NCBI RefSeq assembly: GCF_047948215.1
Contig: NC_134455.1
Location: 153,742,575-153,806,574 of the forward strand
Origin: Lycorma delicatula
Taxonomy: Eukaryota > Arthropoda > Insecta > Hemiptera > Fulgoridae
DNA: 64,000 bases
Direction: 5' to 3'
Of the stretch, positions 38,351 through 49,245 are shown in pieces. Made by a program: the position numbers and the translations under genes. Within the stretch, counting starts at the first letter, position 1. Each line of letters begins with the position of its first letter. Below the pieces are notes generated by a model that saw nothing but the letters and a program-made list of their open reading frames with translations, was not told the DNA's origin and did no database searches.

Positions 38351-38353
<3 letters not shown>
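37767..38353. mobile_element. MITE-like insert flanked by TA tracts
   Basis: A 587 bp segment beginning GTCGGAGA and ending TCTCCGAC, a perfect 8 bp inverted terminus. Each terminus directly abuts an (AT)n tract (37753-37766 and from 38354). The interior is non-coding, with a moderately GC-rich stretch at 37990-38220 that includes a B-box-like GTTCGATCTGG near 38056. The termini and TA flanks suggest a non-autonomous DNA element that entered a TA microsatellite. A chance arrangement of short inverted ends cannot be excluded. Confidence 0.5.
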
Positions 38354-38404
<51 letters not shown>

Positions 38405-38425
38405 CTGTACATACATATATTTATA
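38354..38425. repeat. (AT)n microsatellite, interrupted
   Basis: A long AT tract with short TACATA and CTGTACATACATA interruptions. Confidence 0.93.
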
Positions 38426-38439
38426 TATGTGTGTAAAAT

Positions 38440-38625
38440 TTTCTAGCTTGAAAATCTCCAAAACTCGTTCATCAACTTCATTGAAATTTAGATATGGTCT
38501 AGTTATATATCTGAAGTTCTGCATGTGAAAATTTTATGAAGATTGGTTGTCGTTCTTGAGTTAACGGTCAATTTAAGGTCCGAAAAAAATTTGTGATATG
38601 TAGTGGGTCACAATGGTGAGTGACT
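38440..38625 (+). repeat. Dispersed repeat C, copy 2
   Basis: The partner of 19140-19318, in the same orientation. Here it lies directly beyond the 3' side of the minus-strand DDE transposase remnant, so the repeat could be part of that transposon's non-coding end. Confidence 0.75.
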
Positions 38626-38649
38626 GGAACTTGATATTTGCGTGTAGGT

Positions 38650-39870
38650 CTTCAAGTTAATCAAACGTATGCAGTGGATTGTACGTAGTGGGCGGGAAGT
38701 CCCTTTACGCTAGTCATGAACTTTTTATAGGACAGGTAACTTCTATGAATTTAAAACGTCTGTGTGGCTTCCACCATATTCAAAGTACAGCTGTATATGT
38801 TTTCAGATCTCTTCTTTTACAAAACCCCAGACTGCATTGTCAGATGTGGTGAGGTCAGGGCTTCTTACTGGCCAAGGCAATGAACCCGGTAACTCTTCTG
38901 GCTAACATCCGATCCAGCGATTAGGAAAATTTTCATTGAGGTGTCTGGGCACATTCAAAAGAAAATACGCTGGGGCACCGCCTTACTGAAACGAAATAAT
39001 GTCAACGAATCCTTTTGCCGTTAATTCTGGAAGCAACTACTCCTCGATCACTCAGATAACTGTGTTCATTAACTGCGCCATCGAAAAAATAAGGACCAAG
39101 AAGATGTTCAGCTATCATCCCAGCCCAAATCATAACATGAGGCGGATGGTGTTTTATTTCCTCAAAAAAGTGACGACTGTCTTTCGCCCAGAAATAAAAA
39201 AAATATTTCGGTTACAAAAGCTTCGATATATCGCACAGTAGTCTGAGAACATGACGTTCTTTTTATAGTTTGCTGTCGGAAAGCGTTCAAGCAATAAGTG
39301 ACATGCATAAACATGTCTGGAAATGGAAACATTTAGCTTTCAAGTCCTTCCGCATATGGCCTCGCATTGGCGATCTTGGAATATCTAACTCTGCAAAACG
39401 TATGCGCGTTGTTTTTATCGGTGATCGTTAAATCGATGCCTCCACAGCAGCCCATGTCTCAGCTCAAATGGTCGGACTCCCACTGCGTGGCGCATCAAGA
39501 ATACTTCACGTTGCAAAAGCCTTCTCCCATTTCGTAACGTTTACCGTGATGGTGAAGATTTCCCAAAACGCGCACAAAGAAGTCATTCATAATGTTCTCC
39601 AATATTTTACCAGTGTGTGGACGTTCGTGGACCCACACACAAGATAACAAACGTTCTTTGATAGAGGCCGAACTTATATCCTCCAACGTTCCATACTCTA
39701 CTACGACTACGGTCACCCCACCACGAATGAACACGCCGGACGATCCCCAGCAACGACTTATCCTCCCCCCCTTTTTCAGCAGCAGTAAGCGGTGAGAATT
39801 GGCAGCAGTAGAACTCGATTAAGCCGGATTTATTATTATATAAAGGGAAAGGGACTTCCCACCCACACAA
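38650..39870 (-). pseudogene. Broken DDE transposase, IS630/Tc1-mariner type
   Basis: Read on the minus strand across frames, the N-terminal helix-turn-helix region (about 39560-39870) is followed by NVMFSDY (about 39230-39255, the FSDE block), HHPPHVMIWAGMIAEHLLGPYFFDGAVN (about 39060-39145), then FQ-GGAP (about 38975-38995) and NENFPNRWIG, WPV.SPDLTTSDNAVWGFVKEEI (38790-38885). The family is the transposase type often found in insect genomes beside HTH domains. Its catalytic residues are the D of FSD, the D of QQDGAP and the acidic residue after SPDLTP. The middle Asp codon is replaced by Gly (GGC) and preceded by a stop, so this copy is inactive. Length, about 1.2 kb, is that of a complete gene. 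No clear terminal inverted repeats were found. Confidence 0.78.
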
Positions 39871-39879
39871 TAATCTGAA

Positions 39880-40930
39880 AATCAGTGCGTTTTTGACTGC
39901 GAAATAGTGAGGGCGTCAGGAACGAAAAGACGGAAAAACTGCGCAAGAGTTTTTTATTTTTTTTAGATTAACGAAACATTAAGAATCAGGGATATAAATT
40001 CCTATTACGGTTAGGAAAAATTATTACGTGACGATATCCGGAATAATATAATAATATTGCACACTATTGGTGAGAAATGTTTGTTTATATTTGTTGGCAC
40101 TGACATTTAAACCATGTCCACTTTGTCTTTATTAAGAGTTACGGCCAAGGACGAAATTAACATTTTTTTAAAACATATTTATTCTATTTCTTTTCCTTTT
40201 ATAAACGAAGGTTATTTATATAATTCGCGTTGTATGTACTATTTCCTTTCTTTTCAAAAAAATATATACTCCCACATTATATTCATATTAATAAAATTAA
40301 TATTATGTAAAAGCGATATTAATAATTACCTCTTCTCTTTCTTTCACATTCTTGCTGCCAAGTATGGTGCCTCTGGTGTTTACTCTGAACAGTAGATTAA
40401 AAAGGCAATAAAGTAAAAACTATTTAAGGAGCAATAACAAAATTAATGTAGATCGATACATCCATGACACTACTTGTAAATTCAAATTAAAAACGTAACT
40501 TTTAACAGGTATAAATCCATAAGTCAACTTATGAAAAAGTTTATACATTACTTATATAACTTATATTACTATTATAACTTATATTTTATACATTCATTTC
40601 TTCTATTAATAAATTTACCATCAAAAGTTCATTAAAATGTTTATTTTAGTTTTAAAACTACATTCTTGTTCTTGTTAGTGTAGCTCTTTTATAATAAAAA
40701 AAAACCTTGCGTCGGAGTTTAAAATAAAATCGTTTAATTGATTTTGAATTTACAAACAGGTCTCGGATTTACGTAAAGTACAATGAAATAGATGGATTAC
40801 AAAACAACTTACAAGTGCTCACTGTCTTTTCTTAGAACATAACACTGTCTAGCTTATTTGGACCGCACAGAAAAAAAAATCGCAAAAAAACGTTGGTGGC
40901 TGTAACGATAATAAGATGAAGAAAGGGAAG
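39880..40930. other. AT-rich sequence, nothing recognised
   Basis: A 93-residue frame at 40114-40395 has hydrophobic residues but no motif or splice support, and is not called. Confidence 0.5.
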
Positions 40931-40934
40931 CTCT

Positions 40935-41335
40935 GATTCAGAAAGGAAAGAAGGGTTAAGTCCTTCCCTATTGCTTTTCAACTCGCACGTAGAAGAAACA
41001 ATACAGGAACAGAAGGAATATTCTTAAAATACAGTACCTATTCAAGGAGAGAAAACAGACAATAAAATACCTTAACAACATTTTTTCTTTTTTTCTGCAA
41101 TATTCATAAAATGATTGGAAGAAATAGTAAGACATGAACATATTTCTTAAGAGAGAATTTCATTTTAAAAACAATGTTATTTGTTTAATAGTTACTGAAA
41201 AAAGAAGGAATAGGAGGAACTGATAAAACAAAAGTTGCAGGTTTTTTGTTTATATAATAAAATTACAAAGGCTGAACGAAAACGTATAGACCAAATAGAA
41301 AACAATGCTACTTGAAATATTTTCTTATGAGATAA
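40935..41335 (+). pseudogene. Short LINE reverse transcriptase fragment
   Basis: One frame reads EGLSPSLLLFNSHVEETIQEQKE (about 40950-41020). This is the GCSLSPLLFN.YVEE.IQE block that lies just before the catalytic box in insect endonuclease-reverse transcriptase LINEs. Sequence after it is too eroded to follow, although a loose ILKTMLF and TDKTKVAGFLF pattern continues. It is highly similar in wording to the block at 25810-25855. Confidence 0.6.
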
Positions 41336-42165
41336 ACATTTGTTTACTTCTTAATTACTTATATAGGATACTTAGTTTTGACATAAAACCTGGGCTCTAG
41401 AAATAAAAAAATAAAAATTAAAACAATAAGCAATTTTCTTGAGAATTCATGCACTCCATTTTAAAGACAGTTCATTTATTTACGTTGACTAGAGATCAAT
41501 AAAACGGGGTGGATGATAAGTGGAGATAACCTGAATTCCATTACTGGCTGGAATATTCGTGACAGAGATGGGCATACTTGTACTGACAGCAATGGCCATT
41601 TCAAAAATATTGGGTAGCAAATTTTTCATAGTAAAATTAACAACGAAAATATGAAGCGAAAAAATACAGCCACACCATTGCCACCATATCAGTGGATATT
41701 CTATGAAATTAGATTTCTAAGCTAATTTCAAAACAAACGAATGATGAATTTTAAGTCAGAAGTAATTCTACTACACGTATAACTTACAGAAACAGCTAAA
41801 CATATAAATTATGGGAAACTTCAACAAAAAATAAACAAAATCATAAATAAGCGGTTCCCCGTTTCTATTCGAAGTACCAAAATTCCCTCATTTTTACGTA
41901 AATTAGTATTTTTTAAAGCTTTGAAACGCTTAAAATACAAATAAATAGTTAAGTTAATTTTTTATATTAGTTATTATTAATACCACTCTCTGTTTAAAAT
42001 TCTTACTGTTTTCTCACTGTTTTTTCTTCATTATTATGAACAAGAAAATTAATGCACATAAAAAAATTTTATTTTAATAAGGACAAATAGTGATAAGAAA
42101 ATACTTAAATTATCTGGGGTTTGGACAAGCTAAATATTTAATATTTTAGTGATACATTTGAACAA
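41336..42165. other. AT-rich sequence, nothing recognised
   Basis: No coding or repeat structure found. Confidence 0.5.
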
Positions 42166-42174
42166 TTTTTTCGG

Positions 42175-42500
42175 TCTTTTGAGTGCCTTATGCCCCCAAG
42201 GGGATCCCCCACCGGGACTCTGGTCTTGACTTCCCCGTAAAAGACGGCAGGTCCAGATGACTGTCGTCACAGCACAAAACATCACACATCGTCCCACCTG
42301 ATCATCGGAGTCAGCACATCACCCTCGGAGTCATACCGACCCTCACAGCTGGGGCTGTCGAACACCTCCCGCTAGAAACTCCTCCGCCATTCCTCATCAT
42401 CTTTGGCTCGAAGAACCGTCCGAGAAACGAGGCTGAACATTGTTTTGCATCTGGGTATTGTGAATGTAACACACACACAAACGCGCTCTTTCACGCACGC
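42175..42500. other. Second GC-rich block, unclassified
   Basis: About 320 bp of sharply bounded GC-rich sequence (CCCCCAAGGGGATCCCCC at 42193-42210, a self-complementary core) ending in a CA/CG-rich run. It shares the phrase GGGACTC.GGTCTT with the GC-rich block at 19.5 kb. No open frame was found. It may be the 5' end of a LINE or a separate element. Confidence 0.5.
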
Positions 42501-44180
42501 GTATCTCAGATTTTAGTATTTTTATTTCGACATTCACCGGACTTCTAAGCATTAAATAATCAAAATATCCGGGAAATAATAATGTCGGGAATTTAAAAAG
42601 AGGATAAATAAGACAACATTTTTTTAAAAGGCCTCATTCAATTGTTACAAAGATAAATAAATTTATTTTATTAAAATATACGTGTATGTATATATGTATG
42701 TAAACACGAATATCACAGATCTTCGCTAATATGGTTCTCGAAGGCCGTGGTATTTAGCCAAACCTACTATAATAACAGATTTAATTCACTATTAATTTAT
42801 ACAATTTATTGTTAATATAACCTTTACTTCTCAACTAAAACACATTCAGGTGCGTCTACACGTGTACCTGAATTACATGTCTGTATTATTTCACTGTTGC
42901 AAGCGATAACGGGTTGTTGATATGGCCCATGATATCAGAAAAGAGATACTTGGCATCGGTATCAACTATTATGATTTAAAATTGGAAAAAGATAACGTGT
43001 CGTACGTAATCAGTGCTTGTATGGTTGAGGCGCCTAGTCAATTACCATATTAGAAGCAAACAATATTAATTGAAAAAGATAATTTTTATTTTATTAAGTT
43101 AACATATTAACACGGAGTGCAGAATGATTTATCACATTCCATTTTTTAATTAATTTATTCTTATTTTTTAATTTTTAATTGTATTATTATTATTATTATT
43201 ATTATTATCATTACACAAAAAGGTATTTAAACGAATGTGCAAGTCATTAGCTGGGATGTAAACATTGCTCTAATAGAACGTATTTTTTAATATTGCCTAA
43301 AATGTTTTATTATTGTAATTTCATAATCATTAAAAAAAGACGAAGCATGACTTTATTATAACATAATTTCAGTCCAAGTAAAAAATTAACTAAATTTAAT
43401 TTCTGAATCGAGCAGAGACCTAACCAAAATTTACTCGAAAATAAATCAGAAACTGCAGAGTGGAATTGAGTTGATTATTTATACATTTAGGTTATTTACC
43501 TACATATAATGTAATATCCTATATTATACAAAATAAAGAGTAAAATTATTTTGGTATAACTAAAGAACATAAATTGTGCGCTGCAACCACATTTCTTGAT
43601 TTGTATGTGTCAGAACCACTATGGTGAACTTAACTGGACGAACTTTTATGTACACATTAGTTTTTATCACGTAATTAAAATTAGTTAATCTCCAGAGATA
43701 TAATTTTTGATTTAAAAGTAAATAAGCATTATATTTTCGGATCCAACTGGACGTCGGTTTTAAGGATTTAATTTTGCAGAAACGAATTCATAAAAGAACA
43801 TAACCAAGTTTTTTCCTTTTAACACTTACCTATTTTGCAAAAAAACTAAAAACTACGTTGGAAAATTATAACATTATTTCTTTCAGCAGTTTTTGGAAAA
43901 AACAGCTTTCTACATAATAATAAATAAATATTTTATAAATAATAAATATTATTTGAATTTTTTATTTAATATAATATCAATATTTTTATTTAGCCTACTC
44001 AATCTTTATATACCTATGACTACGAAAAACGCATGTTACAACTACACATGTTAAAACTCATTACGCATGTTAAAACTACACAATAAAATGAAAATCGATA
44101 AAAATATGCGGTTCTTCGCGAACAAAAATTTCGAAGATGTAACACGAAGTAATCCTTGTTTTTATAAACATTAATTTTTA
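42501..44180. other. AT-rich sequence, no gene seen
   Basis: Nothing recognised apart from the trinucleotide repeat listed separately. Confidence 0.5.
43182..43208. repeat. (ATT)n microsatellite
   Basis: Nine near-perfect ATT units. Confidence 0.95.
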
Positions 44181-44850
44181 ATTCTTTGTACGAAGTAAAG
44201 GAAGTGCTGTGATCGCGAAAAATTTCGGTTTCCAGATTTCAACGGAAATATTCATTTTGACCATCCCTGAATCCATTTTGACTAGTTTAGGCGTGAGGTC
44301 AGTATGCATCTCGCATAACTCAAAAACAATTAGCCGTAGGATGTTGAAATTTTGGATATAGGACTGTTGTAACATCTCGTTGTGCACCATCAAAAGGTGT
44401 CCTTTTGATTGCAATCAACTGAACCAAAAGTGTCCAAAAAAGTTCAAAATCCAATAAAGGTTGCATTTTGGACTTCTTCTTAACTGCAGTAATAAGGCCT
44501 CATTGAGAAATTTTCAACGATATATCATAAGTGGTAGTTACTTTCATTGGTTCCAGAGTTGTAGCCAAATAAAATTTTAATTAACAAAATATTTGGATCT
44601 TACAAGGGGAAGACAATCAGTTCGAATCAGACCTCATTTCCTTTATTTTAGCTTTTTTTTAATTTAAATATATTGATTTATTGATAATTAACCTCCGATT
44701 GTAAAAAAAATGTACAATAAATAATAATTCAATAACAACATTAAAAAAAATCAGAAGTTATTAGTGAAATAAAATATTTAGTGCTTTTAAAAATGTGTAC
44801 GTGTAATTTAATAAGCGTACAAGGAAGTCATGTGGTGTCCACATCAGATT
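44181..44850 (+). repeat. Dispersed repeat A, longer copy
   Basis: A non-coding repeat of about 670 bp that begins near CTTTGTACGAAGTAAAGGAAGT and ends in GTACAAGGAAGTCATGTGG with a small ATGTGG/CCACAT hairpin. An inverted, shorter copy lies at 47957-48330. Compared with that copy this one has about 190 bp extra (about 44536-44725) and an additional 5' part. The 78-residue minus frame (44178-44414) and the 65-residue plus frame (44781-44978) overlap it and are not genes. Confidence 0.82.
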
Positions 44851-45754
44851 TTTTCCTTTTGAGAAACCTTTTATTCATACCAGTTTGTAAAAATACCGAT
44901 CTTATATCGCCCTTAATTTCACGCCCTTTTTATCATTTACTGAATAATGCTACAAGCAAAAATTTGTTTTTGAATTAGTGAATATTCTACACAATTTTTG
45001 GCAGTAACAGAATAAAAATAATCGCTACATAATTTCAGTGGTTATCACAAGACAAGGTTATGTCTTTTCTATTATTCCTCGTCAAATTTTAGAAAGCGTA
45101 AACACATAGATGCTCTGGGGTAGCTTTTTCTGGGGTGTCTGAAGTAGTTTGGAAGTGCTAATAGTATTGTGGAGGGGATCGAGTATACCGCGATACGGTG
45201 TCGAAGGAAGCAAGAAACCAGTTGTCGGCCCAACAATCCATCTAGCGTATATATTAATAATTAATTATAAAAATTGCATTTAATATTGTAATAAAGGTAA
45301 GTAACTATCTGACGAAAAACTGTTAAGCTAATTTTCTGGATGAAATGCCTTTTCTTTAAAATTCCACATAACGCAAACCAGTAAGTAGCGCCATAAGTCA
45401 GATCTTCATGAAATAGAGATTTTTATACTAACGATTCAGAAATTTGTGTTCTTTTCCAGAAAAATATTGTTATAACTCATATCTATCTTACAAAATATTA
45501 TTGAAATTGAATAAAAATATGTGTATTTTATTTTAGTTCTAAATTTTCTAATAGATTTTTTCAAAACAGTAATTTTACTTCTTCGGTGTGTAATGTTATA
45601 TGGAATGTATACATATTTTATTTATGTTTTTTTATTTTATATTTTATTTTGTGAAATGTTTTTAGGTTTACTTTGTTAACTAAAATTAAATTTAACCAAA
45701 CAAGTCAATTTGCAAGATTGAAAAATACGTAATAAGTAAAATAAAGAGATATTG

Positions 45755-46660
45755 TTTGACGATGAGATTGACTGGAGATATTCCTTTCAAGTCGGTTCAA
45801 ATAATGTGCAAAATTGGCTTAATGCAGGATGCTAAATTCGCATTAATTCCACATTTTGAATATGTCAGAAACAAATCCATGATGATGCTTGGATATATCA
45901 TTAGAAACAGCAAATACTTAAAAAAACTGTTTATTCTGCAGTCTTCTAAATGTATTACGGTACAGTTAAACGGTCTCCGTTCTACATAAGATTCATCAGT
46001 GCTATCGAAAAGGTCCAACATGAATTTTTAGAATTATCAGCTTGAAGCTGGATAATAATTTGAACACCATAGATTATGATGAAAAACTTACCTGTGTAAG
46101 TTTTTCTTTACATTGCAAAATAGACGTATTATTAATAACATTTGTCATTATTTAAAATAGTTCATAAAAAGTATTATGCTCTAGAGTTGATGAGTGTAAT
46201 AAACGTTTTTGTTCCTCGATTCAATTCAAGATATCATCAAATTGTTATCGGTACCATTCAAACAACTGCCTATCCAGTGCTCTAATGATTAAAACTAAGA
46301 GAGTTTTTAATAACTGTGACAAAATTTTGAAATATTTAACATCGAAACTGCCTCTTTAAAACAAGAATTTTATAGAATTTTCACTGATTATAATCATGAT
46401 GAATTAAATACAAAAATAGATATTAATTTTTGTATTTATCAATACGCTTCTAGTAATATTTTGACAATAAATGCGATTATATTGCAACTTATGGTTTTTT
46501 TTTTTTTGTTCTGATTGTTATTTATAGTTATATAACTTTATATTAAATTTTATTTTTTAATTATGTATTATTGTATGATGATTTAATTCAATTGTGTAGA
46601 AGGCTTGAAGCTCGTTCAGATAAATAAATAAATATATGATAAATAAAAGAAAAAAAATCG
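45755..46660 (+). pseudogene. LINE C-terminal remnant with 3' tail
   Basis: The frame 45756-45989 contains DIPFKS, then IPHFEYVRNKSMMMLGYIIRNSKYLKKLFILQ. Downstream, in other frames, come EKVQHEFL (about 46008-46030), NRRIINNICHYLK (about 46115-46155), a PR.NSRYHQIV.VPFK block (about 46210-46260) and a terminal NIETASL block (about 46338-46365). These are the ordered C-terminal landmarks of an insect LINE polymerase. The element then runs into a (GATAAATAAATA)-type simple tail at 46618-46650, which is a typical LINE 3' end. It is 5'-truncated; the palm domain is absent. The lineage is different from the other LINEs here. Confidence 0.8.
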
Positions 46661-47956
46661 ATCAAAAGGAAAGATAATAAAAACGCTGTACAGTTAGTAA
46701 ACTTCACCTTATTTAAAAAAAAAAAGCAAGTGACACCTGAAATAGGCAAAAAATCAGGTCACACTATATCCAGATAAATATCAGCTGCCATCGAACGAAG
46801 CACAGATTCTCTGAATTTATTCTGTTGTGTATGCTGTGTAGGATGTAACATTTTAATCAGAATTCCTATCTTTCATGTCTACTGACTGATGTAATGTTAA
46901 ACCAACTTCTCCAAATTTCTGCTTTAAATTTTAATCACTAACTAAAACCACTGATTTAAACAGTTTATTCTGTCGTTGTAACAACATATTTTGAAATTTT
47001 TCATTTTGTCGGTTAAAATATTGTCTGCTCTTAACTATTTTTTAGTGAAATCTCTTTTTTAATAAAACAATTATTAACCTTAATCTCATCTTTTCCTATT
47101 AATAATTAGTTTTTAATATAAACTTGAAAAAAGAAAAGAATAAAACTCAAACGTATTTGCGTCGGAAAATCGGAAAATGATAAAGACGTTTTATAGCTGA
47201 ACAAGAATAAAACACCTTTAATACATTAATAATGTTTAATAACCTCGTAAACTATTTGAGTTAACATGGCAAACCAGTTTACAAATTGAAACTAATCTGA
47301 TAAAAAAAATGAAAATGAATAAAATATAATTAAGAAATTAATTATACTGTAAAATTATGCATGTAATGAGTCAATGACGTCTGTCTACGATAAGAATGAG
47401 ATTATGTGGCATTCGATTACTAAGGTCGATGGTTAACCGTGACAAGTAATAGCACTGCTCATGTTGTGGCGCCGTTCGTAATACTCGTTATGTCAAGACA
47501 GCAAAATAAAAAAACTATGAATACGCATATTCATCGACTGGGTGGAGGACTTACATTATTCAAGAATTTATTTTGTCTTTAATAAAAAAAAGGTATGAAA
47601 AGAATAAACCGTGTGCCGTTAATATTCAGACGTTTCGTTATAATAAATAACATAAATATAAAATGTTTTGATATTGGATTAAGTTACGCGATCACTAGTA
47701 AAGTATACACTATTTATTTTGTATATATATTTTACGTGTACTCGTATAACTAAAAATACTATAACGAAACGATTGTAATACTCCTTTAACAAAATCCTAA
47801 ACTAAGCTGAATTAAATAAAACTAATACAACTTCGTATAATAAAAGTATAAGCAATTTAAATTAAATAAATTTAAAAAATAATAATAATAAAACGAACTT
47901 AAAAACGCCGCATAAAATATTATTTTCAGTTCTTAAAAATTCAACTTGAACTCAGC
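46661..47956. other. AT-rich sequence, nothing recognised
   Basis: No gene or structured repeat was identified. Confidence 0.5.
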
Positions 47957-48330
47957 GACAAATTAAAAAAATCTGATGTAGAACCACATGACTTCCTTGT
48001 ACGCCTATTAGATTACATTCGTACAATTTTTTTTTTTTTAAATGAACAGTACATAAAATTTGATTTCATTAATAACTTCTGAAATTTTTTTTATTGTTAT
48101 TATTGAATTATGAAAATAAGTATCACTTATGATATATGTTGAAAAGCTCTCAATGAAGGCTTATAGTGCAGTTAAGAAAAAGCCCAAAATCCAATTTTTT
48201 TGGATTTTGGGCTTTTTTTGACACTTTTGGTCCAGTCGATTGCAATCAAAAGGGAAGTTGCACAACTAGATGTTACAACAGTCCTAAATCCAAAATTTCA
48301 ACATCCTATATTAAAAACAACTGTTTTCAT
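47957..48330 (-). repeat. Dispersed repeat A, shorter inverted copy
   Basis: The reverse complement matches 44320-44850 along GGATGTTGAAATTTTGGAT, GACTGTTGTAACATCT, CCTTTTGATTGCAATC, TCTTAACTGCA, ATATATCATAAGTG, TCAGAAGTTATTA and GTACAAGGAAGTCATGTGG. It lacks the internal ~190 bp and the 5' start of the longer copy. Confidence 0.82.
48177..48217. repeat. Perfect 18 bp hairpin inside repeat A
   Basis: AAAAAGCCCAAAATCCAA at 48177-48194 and its exact reverse complement at 48200-48217, separated by five T residues. The corresponding part of the longer copy (44438-44476) holds an imperfect version of the same stem. Confidence 0.95.
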
Positions 48331-48735
48331 AAAACATAAAAGCAAGAATCCTGCGCCTTGATTAAAATTTGAACAGGATCGAGAAAAATTACATGCAGGC
48401 TATTAACGATTATACTGTGTGAAATGCTAAAAATATTTATTATGTTTTACCCTTAACTTTTAAACTGAATTCTCTTAATGTTTTACGAAAAAATAATTTG
48501 AATATCAAAATTACATCAGCTGTATTTCATTACGTTTTAAGAAATATTGATGACGACAAAAGAGAAAAGAAAATGTTCAAATTTTTCGTAAAAAAAGCTA
48601 CTATTTAAGGATTTCACTTTTAAGGACTTCGTATATGGAGTTTTATGACGAACATAAAACGAGACCACTGACAACCGAACGTGGAAAATTTTGGTTTGAT
48701 GGTCAACATAGATAAAAACCATCATGAACATCGAT

Positions 48736-49245
48736 CGAGTTGAATCATTTCCACAAATTAACTTATTATCTGAGTACGAGATAGTGGAAAAATTTATTTA
48801 CCTGTATTCTGTCGTCGAAAAGGTCGGTGGCTCAACCGTAGGAATATGGTGGAGAATTTCACTAGCAGAGATGTCGTGTCAAAGCTGTCTGTAATTTAGA
48901 AAGATCGTGTTATAAGCAGGAACACCAAGTTCAGCCTACTGAAGACATTGGTATCTTCAATTTTCTTTGTTTTTGCCGAAACTTGGACAATTAAAGCAGA
49001 AGACCAGATTCTTTCAATAACTAATCAGGCGACCGCCTACAGACACTATATGCGACTCCCTTCCCGAGAAAAACCTTGGGGATGCTCAATGCGTTGGATA
49101 TCCCATATGGAAACGAAAGCAAACCAAACGCTGAGCGAACTAATCGGAGAAACAGAAGATTGAGTGCGTTGGAGTCAAACATTCAAGAACATTAATTACC
49201 TCCTAGGTCGCCAAATTTCAACCGTAAAAGGGGGAAAAATAGGAC
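48736..49245 (+). pseudogene. LINE C-terminal remnant
   Basis: Across frames the order is VEKFIYLYSVVEKVGGSTVGI (48786-48850, the VEKFTYLGS.V...GGST.DI block), ISRNTKFSLLKTLVSS (about 48915-48955), FFVFAETWTIKAEDQI (48966-49010; the LYG.ETW block with LYG lost), then MRLPSREKPWGCSMRWI and WSQTFKNINYLL toward 49200. A 71-residue frame (48948-49163) covers the middle. The polymerase palm is absent, and frames and stops show decay. Same general family as 14.8, 17.8 and 24.2 kb. Confidence 0.75.

Noticed and set aside
44780..44850. Helitron 3' end suggested by the small ATGTGG/CCACAT hairpin
   Set aside because: No CTRR terminus follows and no 5' TC end or rolling-circle protein is seen.
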